From Clostridia bacterium (GTDB taxonomy: Bacteria > Bacillota > Clostridia > Lachnospirales > Bianqueaceae): a stretch of DNA of 64,000 nt. The notes under the pieces were generated by a model that ran no database searches, had not been told where the DNA came from, and was given only the letters and a program-made list of their open reading frames with translations. The stretch is taken from positions 1-64,000 of the forward strand of contig CAAFMN010000024.1 of NCBI GenBank assembly GCA_900764045.1. The letters run 5' to 3'. Both the position numbers and the translations under genes were made by a program. This document shows, piece after piece, positions 32,418 through 42,002 of this stretch; position 1 is the first letter of the stretch; every line of letters begins with the position of its first letter.

Positions 32418-34739
32418 ATGGAGAGACTGGAACGGCTGCAAAAAGCTGTCTCGAATGAACGGATCAGACGGATGCTGCCAGAGAGAGTCAAAGATGTGCT
32501 ATGGGGTCTGCCGGCACTGTTTTTGATGCGAATTCCGCTGTTTTTAAATTTATATATATTGGGACCGGCGTATCTATGCCTAATGCTGCGTCGGCCCTTT
32601 CGGGGACGAGTCTGTACGGTCTGGTGCCTGATAGGGGCCGTCAGTATCTACTCGGAGCTGCCCAATGGTAAATATATTCTTCTTGTAATTCTGTTATGCG
32701 GGACGGAGGAGGTGCTGAGACATACAGGGCATGCGCTGCCGTCCATGGCAAGGAGTATGCTGCAGGCAATGATGCTCCCGATATCGGCGCTGCTGGCGGC
32801 TGTGATCTGGAAAACACCGTATCAGTTTCTGATGGTCAGCCTGGAGAGTGTTGTTTTTCTGATCTGGATCCTGCTCTATCAGATGGGGGCGGACAGGCTG
32901 TGGCAGCAGTCTACGGCGGGGTTTCAACTATCGGAGGAGGAGGGCTGCGCCGTTTTGGCGGTCTCGCTTGGTACTTTTCTTGCGATACTTCCATGGAGCG
33001 CGGTATGGAAGGGGTTGCTGCTCTTTTTGTGTCTGGCGGGCGCCTATTATCGGGGAATCTCCTATGGACTCCTGTTCAGTCTGCCCGCAGCGGCTGTCCT
33101 GAGAATGATGGAACGGACGGGGGACAGTTTTCTCTTGTTATGCATTCTGACGGTCATGATCAGCAGCTTTTTCAGAGAATTGGGGAAAGGGGCGGTAGCG
33201 CTGGGCGGGGTGCTGGGAGGGCTGGTGCTCCTTCTCCTCTTTCAGGGGCAGGTTGTGATATGGGAGCTTGCGTCGCTATGCGGCGCTGGTTTATGCTTTA
33301 TCTGGGTGCCGGGAAAACTCTATGAGCGCTTTTTATGGGGCAGGACGCTCCAGGAAGAAGCGGGTGCCGGAGAGGTGCGCACAATGCAGCAGCATATGAG
33401 CCGAATGCTTTCCAGAAGCAGTGCGGCTATGGAGGAACTGGGGACGGTGCTGCGGGAGTCCAATCGGGAGAAGAGCCTGAATAGTCTCGATACGGGCAGA
33501 ATTCTGGAAGATCTCTCAGAGCGTGTCTGCGGGAACTGTGAATATCATTCCTCCTGTTGGGGAGAGCGGTTCAGTGAGACATATGAGACTATCGGCGCGA
33601 TTATGGAGGCGGCAAGGTATAAAGGAATCATAGAAAAAAAGGATATCCCGCTGTTCTTTTTGAATCGCTGTAATAACAGCGAAGAATTTATTAAACGGAC
33701 CAATCGGCATTATGAATTGTATCGACTGAATCTGAGCTGGGAAAACCGTATGCGGCGTGGGGCGCAGATTGCGGCGGAGGAACTGGGCTGCATGGCGGGG
33801 ATGCTGCAGAATTTGAGAAATTATCTATGCACGCAGCTGGAACTGGATCAGAATATGAGCCGTAGGATTCAGGAGGAATTGGAACGCGGCAATCTACCGA
33901 TACAGAGAAGTCAGGTAGTAAAGGATCTGAAGACAGGGCGCTATACGTTAAATATGCAGATAGGGACGGGATATAACAAGAAGCTGAAAGTTCAGCTGGA
34001 GAGTAGGGTCAGCGCGCTGCTCGGCATTCCTGTACAGGTGACGGACAGTCGGATGATTCGGCAGGGACTATGGGACTGGAAGATGGAGGAGACCTGCCGT
34101 CTGCGGGTGGATGGGAGTATCCTGTCCAGAGGAGTAGAAATCGTAAGCGGGGACAGTACCTGGATGGGACAGCTGCCCGGAGGCCGGTATGTGGCGGCCA
34201 TCAGTGACGGCATGGGAGTCGGGGACAGAGCCGGAGGCGAGAGCGAGCGGGCACTGTATCTTCTGAGACTGATCCTAAATGCGGGCGCGGAGGAAGCAGA
34301 GGCCATACGGCTTCTCAATTCCATGCTTCTTTTGAGTGGGGACGGGGAACATTTTTCAACGATCGACATGGCCGTTATGAACCTGTATACCGGCAGTGTT
34401 CATATCGCGAAGGCGGGGAGCGCGGCTACAATCTTAAAGAGACAGGGACGCATACAGATCTATCGGTCGGACAACGTACCGGTCGGAATCATCGAAAAGG
34501 CGGAATGGGAAGTCTTTCAGGATCAGGTGGATGAAGGGGATTGGATCATTCTGGCATCCGATGGTTTTTTTGACCAGAGAGAAGGATGCGAGGCTGTAGA
34601 ACGGCGAATCCGCCAGGTGCTTTTGGAGGAAGCGGGGGCGACAAGCCGACAGATGGCAAGACGCATTTTTGACAGTGTACGGGGATGCGGCGCACGGGAC
34701 GATATGACTGTGATCGCGATGAAGATCGCTCGAAAATAG
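32418..34739 (+). CDS. spoIIE: Stage II sporulation protein E
   Basis: A 773-residue membrane phosphatase that dephosphorylates SpoIIAA and so activates sigma-F in the forespore, and also takes part in polar septation. The first 290 residues hold about ten membrane helices. A regulatory linker (about 310-560) carries CGNCEYHSSCW. The C-terminal PP2C domain (about 560-773) has metal-binding residues in AISDGMGVGDRAGGES, DMAVMNLYTG and ILASDGFFDQREG, plus GARDDMTVIAMK. Strong SD AGGGGGGAA. Length slightly below the 820 or so of B. subtilis but all parts are present. Confidence 0.96.
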   Translation: MERLERLQKAVSNERIRRMLPERVKDVLWGLPALFLMRIPLFLNLYILGPAYLCLMLRRPFRGRVCTVWCLIGAVSIYSELPNGKYILLVILLCGTEEVLRHTGHALPSMARSMLQAMMLPISALLAAVIWKTPYQFLMVSLESVVFLIWILLYQMGADRLWQQSTAGFQLSEEEGCAVLAVSLGTFLAILPWSAVWKGLLLFLCLAGAYYRGISYGLLFSLPAAAVLRMMERTGDSFLLLCILTVMISSFFRELGKGAVALGGVLGGLVLLLLFQGQVVIWELASLCGAGLCFIWVPGKLYERFLWGRTLQEEAGAGEVRTMQQHMSRMLSRSSAAMEELGTVLRESNREKSLNSLDTGRILEDLSERVCGNCEYHSSCWGERFSETYETIGAIMEAARYKGIIEKKDIPLFFLNRCNNSEEFIKRTNRHYELYRLNLSWENRMRRGAQIAAEELGCMAGMLQNLRNYLCTQLELDQNMSRRIQEELERGNLPIQRSQVVKDLKTGRYTLNMQIGTGYNKKLKVQLESRVSALLGIPVQVTDSRMIRQGLWDWKMEETCRLRVDGSILSRGVEIVSGDSTWMGQLPGGRYVAAISDGMGVGDRAGGESERALYLLRLILNAGAEEAEAIRLLNSMLLLSGDGEHFSTIDMAVMNLYTGSVHIAKAGSAATILKRQGRIQIYRSDNVPVGIIEKAEWEVFQDQVDEGDWIILASDGFFDQREGCEAVERRIRQVLLEEAGATSRQMARRIFDSVRGCGARDDMTVIAMKIARK

Positions 34740-34741
34740 GC

Positions 34742-34766
34742 AGGAGGGCTTCATGTCCTCCTTTTT
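34742..34766 (+). terminator. Terminator after spoIIE
   Basis: AGGAGG (34742-34747) pairs with CCTCCT (34757-34762) and is followed by TTTTACTT. Confidence 0.75.
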
Positions 34767-34768
34767 AC

Positions 34769-34797
34769 TTGCTTTTTCGGCGGTGCTATGGTAAAAT
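34769..34797 (+). promoter_or_regulatory. Promoter of tilS-ftsH
   Basis: TTGCTT (34769-34774), a 17-bp spacer and TAAAAT (34792-34797). It partly overlaps the T-tract of the spoIIE terminator. Confidence 0.5.
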
Positions 34798-34846
34798 AAA
34801 CGCTGTCGGAATCGGCTTTGGATAAAACTGGCAAAGGAGGCGCGGC

Positions 34847-36250
34847 ATGCAGAACATCGAAACGGAAACCAGGCGGGTTCTTATGGAAGAGGGAATCGCC
34901 GGATGCGGACAGAGACTCGTCGCAGCCTGTTCTGGGGGACGGGACTCGATCTGTTTGCTGCATGTATTAGAAAAGCTGCGGCAGGAGCTGCAATTCGAGC
35001 TATGCGCGGTTTATGTGCATCATGGCCTGAGGCCGGAGGCCGATCAGGAGGCCGCGTGGTTGATGGGACTTGCAGATCAGTGGGGGGTTCCCTGCCGAAT
35101 CCGCTATGTTAATGTTCTGAAGCGGGTGGAGCGCACCGGAGAGAGCATAGAAGAAGCGGCCCGCAATCTCAGGTATGCTGTTTTGCGTGAAGAGGCAGAC
35201 GGCGGATATATCGTAACCGCTCATCATCTGGAGGATCAGGCGGAAACAGTGCTTCTGCATCTGATACGAGGCTGCGGATTAAAGGGCCTCGGAGGGATGG
35301 AGAGGTGTCAGAATCAGATTTTGCGTCCGTTTCTGGGGATCCGCCGTGAGAGAATCGACGAGTACATTCAGGAAAATCATCTGAAATATATGGAAGACGC
35401 CTCCAATGCAGACGACGCGTATACGCGCAACTGGATCCGGGTGCGGCTTCTGCCGCTGCTGCGGGAGAAAAATCCCGCCATCAGCCGGACACTTGGAGAG
35501 ATGGCCGATCTGTTGCGTGAGGAAGAGGCTTATATGGAAGAAGAAGCCGAAAAGCATTATTCAGAAGTCTGCCCGGAAGGCGAACTGCGGATATCCGCCT
35601 GGAAAACGCTTCCGGAAGCCCTAAGGCGCCGCCTGCTACGCTTGTGGCTGGAGAGAAGCGGAGGGCTCAGGGATACCCAGAGCGTTCATATCCAGATGTT
35701 GACAGAGCTATGCGGCAAACAGACCGGAAGCCGGATGATGCTGCCGGGCGGCCGTGTTTTTTATAAGAGTTATGACCGGCTATGTCAGGAGAATACGGTA
35801 CAGCCGTCACAGGCGGAAACGCTGCTGTATATTGACGGGACATGGCATGAGACGCCTTGGGGGGAGTTTCGGGCGCAATACAGCGAAAATCCCGGAGAAA
35901 AAACAGGGAAAATCCCGGATTATCCATATACAAAATGGGTAAGTTGTGATACAATCACAGAGCCCCTTTGTATCAGGACACGCCGCACGGGAGATTATAT
36001 AGGCGCCGGAGGCGGGAGAAAGAGCCTGAAAAAATACATGATTGACCAGAAGATTCCGCAGGAGCAAAGAGGAAAAATGGTATTGGCAGCCGTAGGCAGT
36101 CACATTGTATGGATCGTGACAGAACGTATGAGCGACGGATGCCGGTTAAAACAAGGAGAAAAGAAAGCGGTGCGGTTGGATTACCGTCCAGCCGGGCAGG
36201 AGAAAGAGGAGGTAAGAACGTGCAGGAACCAGGAAGAAATAATTCAGTAA
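34847..36250 (+). CDS. tilS: tRNA(Ile)-lysidine synthase
   Basis: A 467-residue enzyme that converts C34 of tRNA-Ile(CAU) to lysidine using ATP and lysine. The PP-loop is CSGGRDS (28-34). VHHGLRPEADQEAAW, HHLEDQAETVLLHLIRG and GLGGM are further N-terminal signatures. YTRNWIRVRLLPLL and a C-terminal anticodon/acceptor-binding domain (GAGGGRKSLKKYMIDQKIPQ) complete it. In many Firmicutes hpt lies between tilS and ftsH; here it is absent and ftsH overlaps the end of tilS by 31 bp. Confidence 0.96.
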   Translation: MQNIETETRRVLMEEGIAGCGQRLVAACSGGRDSICLLHVLEKLRQELQFELCAVYVHHGLRPEADQEAAWLMGLADQWGVPCRIRYVNVLKRVERTGESIEEAARNLRYAVLREEADGGYIVTAHHLEDQAETVLLHLIRGCGLKGLGGMERCQNQILRPFLGIRRERIDEYIQENHLKYMEDASNADDAYTRNWIRVRLLPLLREKNPAISRTLGEMADLLREEEAYMEEEAEKHYSEVCPEGELRISAWKTLPEALRRRLLRLWLERSGGLRDTQSVHIQMLTELCGKQTGSRMMLPGGRVFYKSYDRLCQENTVQPSQAETLLYIDGTWHETPWGEFRAQYSENPGEKTGKIPDYPYTKWVSCDTITEPLCIRTRRTGDYIGAGGGRKSLKKYMIDQKIPQEQRGKMVLAAVGSHIVWIVTERMSDGCRLKQGEKKAVRLDYRPAGQEKEEVRTCRNQEEIIQ

Positions 36251-38064
36251 AGGGCATGGGAACCTATCTGCTGTTCATGGTGGTTATCATGATGATCCTG
36301 TATTTTGTATGGGATAGCGTGGGTTCACAGAAGACATGGCTCAGCGATCAGGGAGCTGAGGAGCTCCTGAAGCAGGAGAGCAGCATTCAGAAAGTGCAGC
36401 TTGTTCCGGTCGCTGTCGGAGACGCGGCCTCCGGCAATGCGGTTTTTTATGTAAATGACGGTAATCAGACGCGGGTCTATTATTTCTATGTTTCTAATAT
36501 AGAGAATTTCCGACAGAAGATGGCATCGGAACACAGTGCGGTTCCGATCTATACTGAGGCGTTGGAGGAGACCAGTATATGGGTAGAAATTCTGCCGTAT
36601 CTGTTGGTAACCGTGGTCGGTATCATCGTACTGGTATTCGTGATGGGACGGATGCAAAACGGCGGAGGCGGGCAGGCCATGAATTTTGGCAAGAGCCACG
36701 CACGCATGGTGGATAAGAATAAGAATCCCATTACGTTCCGTCAGGTCGCTGGTTCTTATGAAGAAAAGGAAGAGATGCAGGAACTGGTAGATTTTCTGAA
36801 GAATCCGGAACGCTTTTCCGCGTTGGGAGCCAGAATCCCTAAGGGAGTGATCCTGGTCGGCCCTCCGGGAACCGGTAAAACCTATCTTGCCAAGGCTGTG
36901 GCAGGGGAAGCCGGAGTACCGTTTTTCAGCATTTCCGGTTCTGACTTTGTAGAGATGTTTGTGGGTGTCGGCGCTTCCCGTGTGCGGGATCTGTTTGAGC
37001 AGGCCAAGCGTCACGCGCCCTGCATCGTATTTATCGATGAGATCGATGCGGTCGGACGCCGACGCGGCGCGGGACTTGGCGGAGGCCATGACGAGAGGGA
37101 GCAGACCCTCAACCAGCTGCTGGTGGAAATGGACGGTTTTACAGTCAATGAAGGCGTAATCGTAATGGCGGCGACTAACCGTGTAGATATTCTGGATCCG
37201 GCGCTTCTGCGTCCGGGCCGTTTTGACAGGCAGATCGTTGTCAACCGTCCGGATGTGCGCGGACGGCAGGAGATTCTGGACCTCTATGCCCATGACAAGC
37301 CTCTGGCGGAAGATGTGGATCTGAAGGCGATCGCGCATATCACGGTGGGCTTTTCGCCAGCTGATTTGGAGAACCTTCTGAATGAAGCCGCCATTCTGGC
37401 AGCCAGAAATAAACGTAAGTTCATCACGATGGAGGACGTACAGGCGTCCATGGTCCGAGTTGGTATCGGCGCGGAAAAGAAGAGTCGCAGAATCTCCGAT
37501 AAGGAGAAGAGAGTGACGGCCTATCATGAGGTAGGACACGCGATTCTGCATCATCTGCTGCCGGAGCTGGATCCGGTACACGCGATTTCGATTATTCCGA
37601 CAGGTATGGCAGGCGGTTATACAATGTCCCTGCCCCAGGATGACCATATGTATGCCAGCAAGCAGGAGCTGAAAGCAGAGATGGCGGGACTTCTGGGAGG
37701 ACGTGCCGCGGAAGAGCTGATTCTGCAGGATGTGACGACGGGCGCTTCCAATGATATCGAGCGCGTCAGCGAGATTGCCCGGAACATGATCACACGGTAC
37801 GGTATGAGCGATACGCTGGGGCCGCTTCAGTTTGGAGAACAGGATGAAGAGATTTTCCTGGGCAAAGAGATCGGACATTCTAGAAATTACGGAGAGACCG
37901 TAGCCGATCAAATCGATCGTGAGGTGAAGGCTCTGGTAGATGAAGCCTACGATAAGGCGAGACAGGTACTGCATGAGAATGAGAAAATTCTTCATAAGGG
38001 TGCGGAGCTTTTGATGGAAAAGGAAAAGCTGACCGGAGAAGAATTCGAAAGCTTATTTGGGTGA
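36220..38064 (+). CDS. ftsH: ATP-dependent zinc metalloprotease FtsH
   Basis: A 614-residue membrane-anchored AAA protease. Two N-terminal membrane segments flank an external domain of about 100 residues. The AAA domain has Walker A GPPGTGKT, Walker B CIVFIDEIDAVG and the second region of homology ATNRVDILDPALLRPGRFDR. The zinc site is HEVGH in TAYHEVGHAILHH, with the third ligand in GASNDIER. It degrades membrane and short-lived regulatory proteins. Start chosen as the GTG at 36220 with AGGAGG 7 bp upstream; the upstream in-frame ATG lies far inside tilS without a site. Confidence 0.95.
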   Translation: MQEPGRNNSVKGMGTYLLFMVVIMMILYFVWDSVGSQKTWLSDQGAEELLKQESSIQKVQLVPVAVGDAASGNAVFYVNDGNQTRVYYFYVSNIENFRQKMASEHSAVPIYTEALEETSIWVEILPYLLVTVVGIIVLVFVMGRMQNGGGGQAMNFGKSHARMVDKNKNPITFRQVAGSYEEKEEMQELVDFLKNPERFSALGARIPKGVILVGPPGTGKTYLAKAVAGEAGVPFFSISGSDFVEMFVGVGASRVRDLFEQAKRHAPCIVFIDEIDAVGRRRGAGLGGGHDEREQTLNQLLVEMDGFTVNEGVIVMAATNRVDILDPALLRPGRFDRQIVVNRPDVRGRQEILDLYAHDKPLAEDVDLKAIAHITVGFSPADLENLLNEAAILAARNKRKFITMEDVQASMVRVGIGAEKKSRRISDKEKRVTAYHEVGHAILHHLLPELDPVHAISIIPTGMAGGYTMSLPQDDHMYASKQELKAEMAGLLGGRAAEELILQDVTTGASNDIERVSEIARNMITRYGMSDTLGPLQFGEQDEEIFLGKEIGHSRNYGETVADQIDREVKALVDEAYDKARQVLHENEKILHKGAELLMEKEKLTGEEFESLFG

Positions 38065-38065
38065 A

Positions 38066-38425
38066 ATGATGATACAGTCAACAGAAGAAATGATCAACGC
38101 GGAAGGGCGTACATTGCTGGCGATGGTAAGCCAGTATACGGATAAGTATTTCTGGAATGAGGAGCTGGGAAAGCTTCCAGAGGAAATACGCAAGGAGGTG
38201 CTGGTGCTTCTGATCATGGTGACGGAAGAGGCCGGAGGCATCACCGTTATGGGGTTTGAAGCGGACGGCGAGGTGTATTTGGCCAGTACCTGTGAAGAGG
38301 GGGACCTGGGCTATGACGAAATCAGCGCCGGACTGTTGATCCGAGAAATCGAGCGGGAGCATGCCGACCTTCTGCAGCAGCTTTCCGACTGGTACCGAAA
38401 GGTGGTCAGACAGCAGAAGTCATGA
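38066..38425 (+). CDS. Small acidic protein of unknown function
   Basis: A 119-residue cytoplasmic protein between ftsH and dusB. It is acidic (many E and D) and predicted to be mainly helical with a central strand region (GITVMGFEADGEVYLAS). I do not recognise a domain with certainty. The ATG at 38066 begins 1 bp after the ftsH stop codon and a second ATG follows immediately; the gene overlaps dusB by 4 bp (ATGA), so it is translationally coupled on both sides. Such tight coupling argues that it is a real gene. Confidence 0.8.
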   Translation: MMIQSTEEMINAEGRTLLAMVSQYTDKYFWNEELGKLPEEIRKEVLVLLIMVTEEAGGITVMGFEADGEVYLASTCEEGDLGYDEISAGLLIREIEREHADLLQQLSDWYRKVVRQQKS

Positions 38426-39390
38426 AGGTAGGCGGAGTCGATGTAGGAAACGGCGTATATCTGGCGCCGATGGCAGGTTATACGGATAAAAGCTTCCGCC
38501 GGTTGTGCAAGCGGATGGGATGCGACGTGGTGGTGACGGAGATGGTCAGCGCCAAGGCGCTCTCCTATAATAATGAAAATACCTGGAAATACTTAGACTG
38601 TGATCCGGAAGAAGCGCCGGTATTTGTGCAGATCTTCGGATCAGAGGCGGAAATTATGGCGGCGCAGGCGGAACGGATTCAGGACCGGTTTGTCGGGATT
38701 GACATCAATATGGGATGCCCAGCGCCCAAGGTGTTCCGAAACCATGAAGGCTCCGCTCTTCTTGCGGAACCGGAGAAGATCTACCGGATTGTGCGGGCCA
38801 TTACCGAAAGAGTTCATGTTCCAGTGACTGTCAAGATCCGCAAGGGAATCCGCGAGGATAATCTTGCGGTGGAGGCAGCGCTGGCGGCACAGGAGGGAGG
38901 ATGCGCCGCGGTCGCGGTACATGGCCGGACAGCAGCGCAGATGTATCACGGACAGGCCGATTGGGAGGTTATCCGACAGGTCAAGCAGGCATTGCGGGTC
39001 CCGGTGATCGGCAACGGCGATATCCGCGGCGGTCAAGATGCCTTGCGGATGAAGAAAGAGACAGGGTGCGACGGCGTCATGGTTGGAAGAGCCGCCAGAG
39101 GTAATCCATGGATTTTTCGGGAGATTCAGGCAGCCTTTAAAGGTGAGCCGGAACCGGAACGGCCGGATGCCGCGGAGGTATGCCGTATGATCCTCTTGCA
39201 GAGTCAGATGATCTGTGAACAGAAGGGGGAATATACCGGCATGCGAGAGATGCGGGCGCATATCGGCTTTTATGCCCGGGGATTTCGGGGAAGCAGCCGG
39301 CTGCGTTCGGCAATGCAGCAGCTCACAAGCCTGGATGAATTGAAAGAGATCCTGGCGCGGTTTCAGGCCGAGGAACAATTAAAGGATTGA
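38422..39390 (+). CDS. dusB: tRNA-dihydrouridine synthase
   Basis: A 322-residue flavoenzyme that reduces uridine to dihydrouridine in tRNA. FMN-binding TIM barrel with YLAPMAGYTDKSFRRL at the start, the catalytic cysteine Cys99 in DINMGCPAPKV, VKIRKG, VHGRTAAQMYHG (histidine contact to FMN/substrate) and GNGDI with VMVGRAARGNPWIF for phosphate binding. The C-terminal helical domain binds tRNA. Length is normal for the DusB subgroup. Last gene of the tilS-ftsH run. Confidence 0.95.
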   Translation: MKVGGVDVGNGVYLAPMAGYTDKSFRRLCKRMGCDVVVTEMVSAKALSYNNENTWKYLDCDPEEAPVFVQIFGSEAEIMAAQAERIQDRFVGIDINMGCPAPKVFRNHEGSALLAEPEKIYRIVRAITERVHVPVTVKIRKGIREDNLAVEAALAAQEGGCAAVAVHGRTAAQMYHGQADWEVIRQVKQALRVPVIGNGDIRGGQDALRMKKETGCDGVMVGRAARGNPWIFREIQAAFKGEPEPERPDAAEVCRMILLQSQMICEQKGEYTGMREMRAHIGFYARGFRGSSRLRSAMQQLTSLDELKEILARFQAEEQLKD

Positions 39391-39415
39391 CTTTTTTCGA
39401 TGACTATTATATAAT
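39387..39415 (+). promoter_or_regulatory. Promoter of greA-lysS
   Basis: TTGACT (39387-39392), a 17-bp spacer and TATAAT (39410-39415). The -35 overlaps the end of dusB. Confidence 0.85.
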
Positions 39416-39458
39416 AGGGAACAATTGAACTAAAAATAGTGAAAGGAAGCTAGGCGTT

Positions 39459-39935
39459 ATGGAACAGAAAGTGGTTTTGACATACGAAGGTCTGCAGAAG
39501 ATGGAAGCGGAATTGAATGATCTTAAGATCAGCAAACGAAAAGAGGTTGCGCAGAAGATCAAAGAGGCGAGAGCGCAGGGAGATTTGTCTGAAAACGCCG
39601 AGTACGATGCTGCCAAGGATCAGCAGGGTGAGATCGAGAGTCGGATCGCGGAACTGGAAAAAATGCTGCGCAACGCGGTAGTGATCGATGAAGACGACGC
39701 ACAGGAGGGCAAGGTATCTCTGGGCAATACGGTGCTTTTGCACGATATGGAATTTGATGAGGATGTAGAATATACGATTGTAGGATCGACAGAAGCGGAT
39801 CCGGCAGAAGGCAGAATCTCCAATGAATCTCCGGTAGGCAAGGCGCTGTTGGGCGCGCAGGAGGGAGAAGTCGTTCATGTGGAAGCGCCGCAGGGCGAGA
39901 TGAGCTTCAAGGTACTGAAGATCGTTAAGGCATAA
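39459..39935 (+). CDS. greA: Transcription elongation factor GreA
   Basis: A 158-residue factor that enters the RNA polymerase secondary channel and triggers cleavage of backtracked RNA. The N-terminal coiled coil carries the tip acidic pair in AQGDLSENAEYDAAK (Asp and Glu that position Mg2+). The C-terminal FKBP-like domain contains YTIVGSTEADP and ISNESPVGKALLG. AAAGGAAG precedes the ATG. It is co-transcribed with lysS 29 bp downstream, a common order. Confidence 0.97.
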   Translation: MEQKVVLTYEGLQKMEAELNDLKISKRKEVAQKIKEARAQGDLSENAEYDAAKDQQGEIESRIAELEKMLRNAVVIDEDDAQEGKVSLGNTVLLHDMEFDEDVEYTIVGSTEADPAEGRISNESPVGKALLGAQEGEVVHVEAPQGEMSFKVLKIVKA

Positions 39936-39964
39936 GAGAAACAGGAAGGAATAAGGAATAGGGA

Positions 39965-41464
39965 ATGGAACAGGAACAGCATCAGCAGACGCAGCAGGAG
40001 CTTTCAGAGCTGCTGCAGTTAAGAAGAGACAAGCTGGGGGAACTGCAGCAAAACGGACAGGATCCGTATCAGGTGACCAAGTATGGCGTAACCGCGCACA
40101 GTCAGGAGATTATTGCGCATTTTGAGGAGATGGAAGGACAGGAGGTATCCATCGCGGGCCGCCTTATGAGCAAGCGTGTGATGGGTAAGGCCTCTTTTTC
40201 GCATGTTCAGGATCAGCAGGGGCAGATTCAGATCTATGTCCGCCGGGATGATCTGGGAGATGAGCCGTATGCCTTCTTCAAGAAGATGGTGGATGTAGGA
40301 GATATTGTCGGTGTAGCCGGTAAGGTCTTTAAGACGCAGAAGGGCGAGGTTTCCATTCATGTAGAGCGCCTGGAACTTTTGTCCAAGAGCCTGAAGGTGC
40401 TTCCGGAGAAGTATCATGGTCTGAAGGATGTAGAGCTTCGGTATCGTCAGCGGTATCTGGATCTGATTGTCAATCCGGAGGTAAAGGATACCTTTATTAA
40501 GCGTACGCAGATCATCAGCGAGGTAAGACGTGTGCTGGACAGCAAGGGCTTCCTGGAGGTGGAAACACCGGTATTGCACGCACAGGCGGGCGGCGCGTCG
40601 GCCAGACCCTTTATTACGCATCACAATTCCCTGGATATCGACATGTATATGCGTATCGCGTTGGAGCTTCACCTGAAGCGGCTGATTGTCGGCGGCTTTG
40701 AGAGAGTATATGAGATCGGAAGAGTATTCCGTAATGAAGGAATTGATATCCGCCACAATCCGGAGTTTACGCTTCTGGAATTGTACCAGGCGTATACGGA
40801 TGTATATGGAATGATGGATATTACGGAGGAGATCTTCCGTTCGGTAGCGCATAAGGTCTGCGGTTCCGGTCAGGTCCGTTACGGCGAGCTGGAGGTTGAT
40901 TTTGATCAGCCTTTCGAGCGGATCAGCATGGTGGATGCGGTCAAGAAGTATGTAGGTGTGGATTTTACACAGGTAGAGACACTGGAGCAGGCGAGAGCGC
41001 TGGCCAGAGAATATCATATCGAATATGAAGAACGTCATGGCAAGGGAGATATCCTGAACCTGTTTATTGAAGAATTTGTTGAGGAGAAGCTGCAGCAGCC
41101 GACCTTCCTGATGAATCATCCGGTAGACATCTCTCCGCTGGCCAAGCGGTGTCCGGACAAGCCGGATTATACCGAGCGTTTTGAGCTCTTTATCGGCGGA
41201 GCGGAGTACGCGAACGCGTTCTCTGAGCTGAACGACCCGATTGATCAGCGCAAGCGTTTTGAACATCAGGCAGAGCTGAAGGCGGCGGGCGACGAAGAAG
41301 CGACCGGAGTGGACGAGGACTTCCTGAACGCTCTGGAATACGGCATGCCTCCTACCGGCGGATTGGGAATCGGTATGGACCGTATGATCATGCTGATGAC
41401 CAATAGTGCTTCGATTCGTGACGTATTATTGTTCCCGGCAATGAAGCCGTTGGGGAATAAGTAA
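39965..41464 (+). CDS. lysS: Lysyl-tRNA synthetase, class II
   Basis: A 499-residue enzyme that charges tRNA-Lys. An OB-fold anticodon domain (residues about 60-170, SIAGRLMSKRVMGKASF) is followed by the class II core. Motif 1 is near FLEVETPVLHAQAGGASARPF, motif 2 is FRNEGIDIRHNPEFTLLE and motif 3 is GLGIGMDRMIMLM. The lysine-binding EYANAFSELNDP is present. Length is usual. No T-box leader is present; transcription comes from the greA promoter. Confidence 0.97.
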   Translation: MEQEQHQQTQQELSELLQLRRDKLGELQQNGQDPYQVTKYGVTAHSQEIIAHFEEMEGQEVSIAGRLMSKRVMGKASFSHVQDQQGQIQIYVRRDDLGDEPYAFFKKMVDVGDIVGVAGKVFKTQKGEVSIHVERLELLSKSLKVLPEKYHGLKDVELRYRQRYLDLIVNPEVKDTFIKRTQIISEVRRVLDSKGFLEVETPVLHAQAGGASARPFITHHNSLDIDMYMRIALELHLKRLIVGGFERVYEIGRVFRNEGIDIRHNPEFTLLELYQAYTDVYGMMDITEEIFRSVAHKVCGSGQVRYGELEVDFDQPFERISMVDAVKKYVGVDFTQVETLEQARALAREYHIEYEERHGKGDILNLFIEEFVEEKLQQPTFLMNHPVDISPLAKRCPDKPDYTERFELFIGGAEYANAFSELNDPIDQRKRFEHQAELKAAGDEEATGVDEDFLNALEYGMPPTGGLGIGMDRMIMLMTNSASIRDVLLFPAMKPLGNK

Positions 41465-41579
41465 GTCTATTCCTGAAAAAATTCTTAAGATCTAAAAAAA
41501 ACTGGAAAAAGCCGGTGTTTTGTGGTATGATTAATAATGGAGGATCGTTGTAGAGCGGTTCAATATATAAGTAGAGGAT

Positions 41580-41975
41580 GTGAACGGATTGGTCAATGAG
41601 CAGAAGATCCGAATTATGACGCATGCTGCTCTGTATGAGGATAGTCAGCAGTTTCGGCGCGACGGCTTTATCAGACGGTATTATAAGGCGGATTACATTG
41701 CACTCAATCGTTTTATTACCAAGGTTTGGATGACCCTGTTTTACGCGGCGGGTTTGGTAGCGTATATCTTCCAGTTGGTATATGTGGAGAGCGTAGATCT
41801 TCTCCACTTTGATTACCAGGGGTTTGTAATTAAAGCGGTTGCGATCTATCTTCTGATCAGTGTTCTGATTTCTGTTCTGAGTTCGGCGGTTTATGGCACT
41901 CGGTATGCCAAGGCCGAAAAAAGGATGAAGACCTATTTTGGACGTCTCGATCAGATTGACCGCTTCCAGTCATAA
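41580..41975 (+). CDS. Small two-helix membrane protein of unknown function
   Basis: A 131-residue protein with a charged N-terminal region (residues 1-45) and two membrane helices (about 50-68 and 82-103), ending in a basic, charged tail. I do not recognise it. Start is uncertain: the GTG at 41580 sits only 1 bp after AGAGGA, whereas a TTG at 41589 is better spaced from it and would give a protein starting VNEQKIRIM. It is followed 27 bp later by a larger membrane protein, and the two probably work together. No motif or catalytic residue was seen. Confidence 0.75.
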   Translation: MNGLVNEQKIRIMTHAALYEDSQQFRRDGFIRRYYKADYIALNRFITKVWMTLFYAAGLVAYIFQLVYVESVDLLHFDYQGFVIKAVAIYLLISVLISVLSSAVYGTRYAKAEKRMKTYFGRLDQIDRFQS

Positions 41976-42002
41976 TTTACGAACAAACACGAGGTATTAT
42001 TT

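Noticed and set aside
39391..39964. T-box leader for lysS
   Set aside because: lysS is preceded by greA with a 29-bp gap and no long leader or specifier loop is visible.
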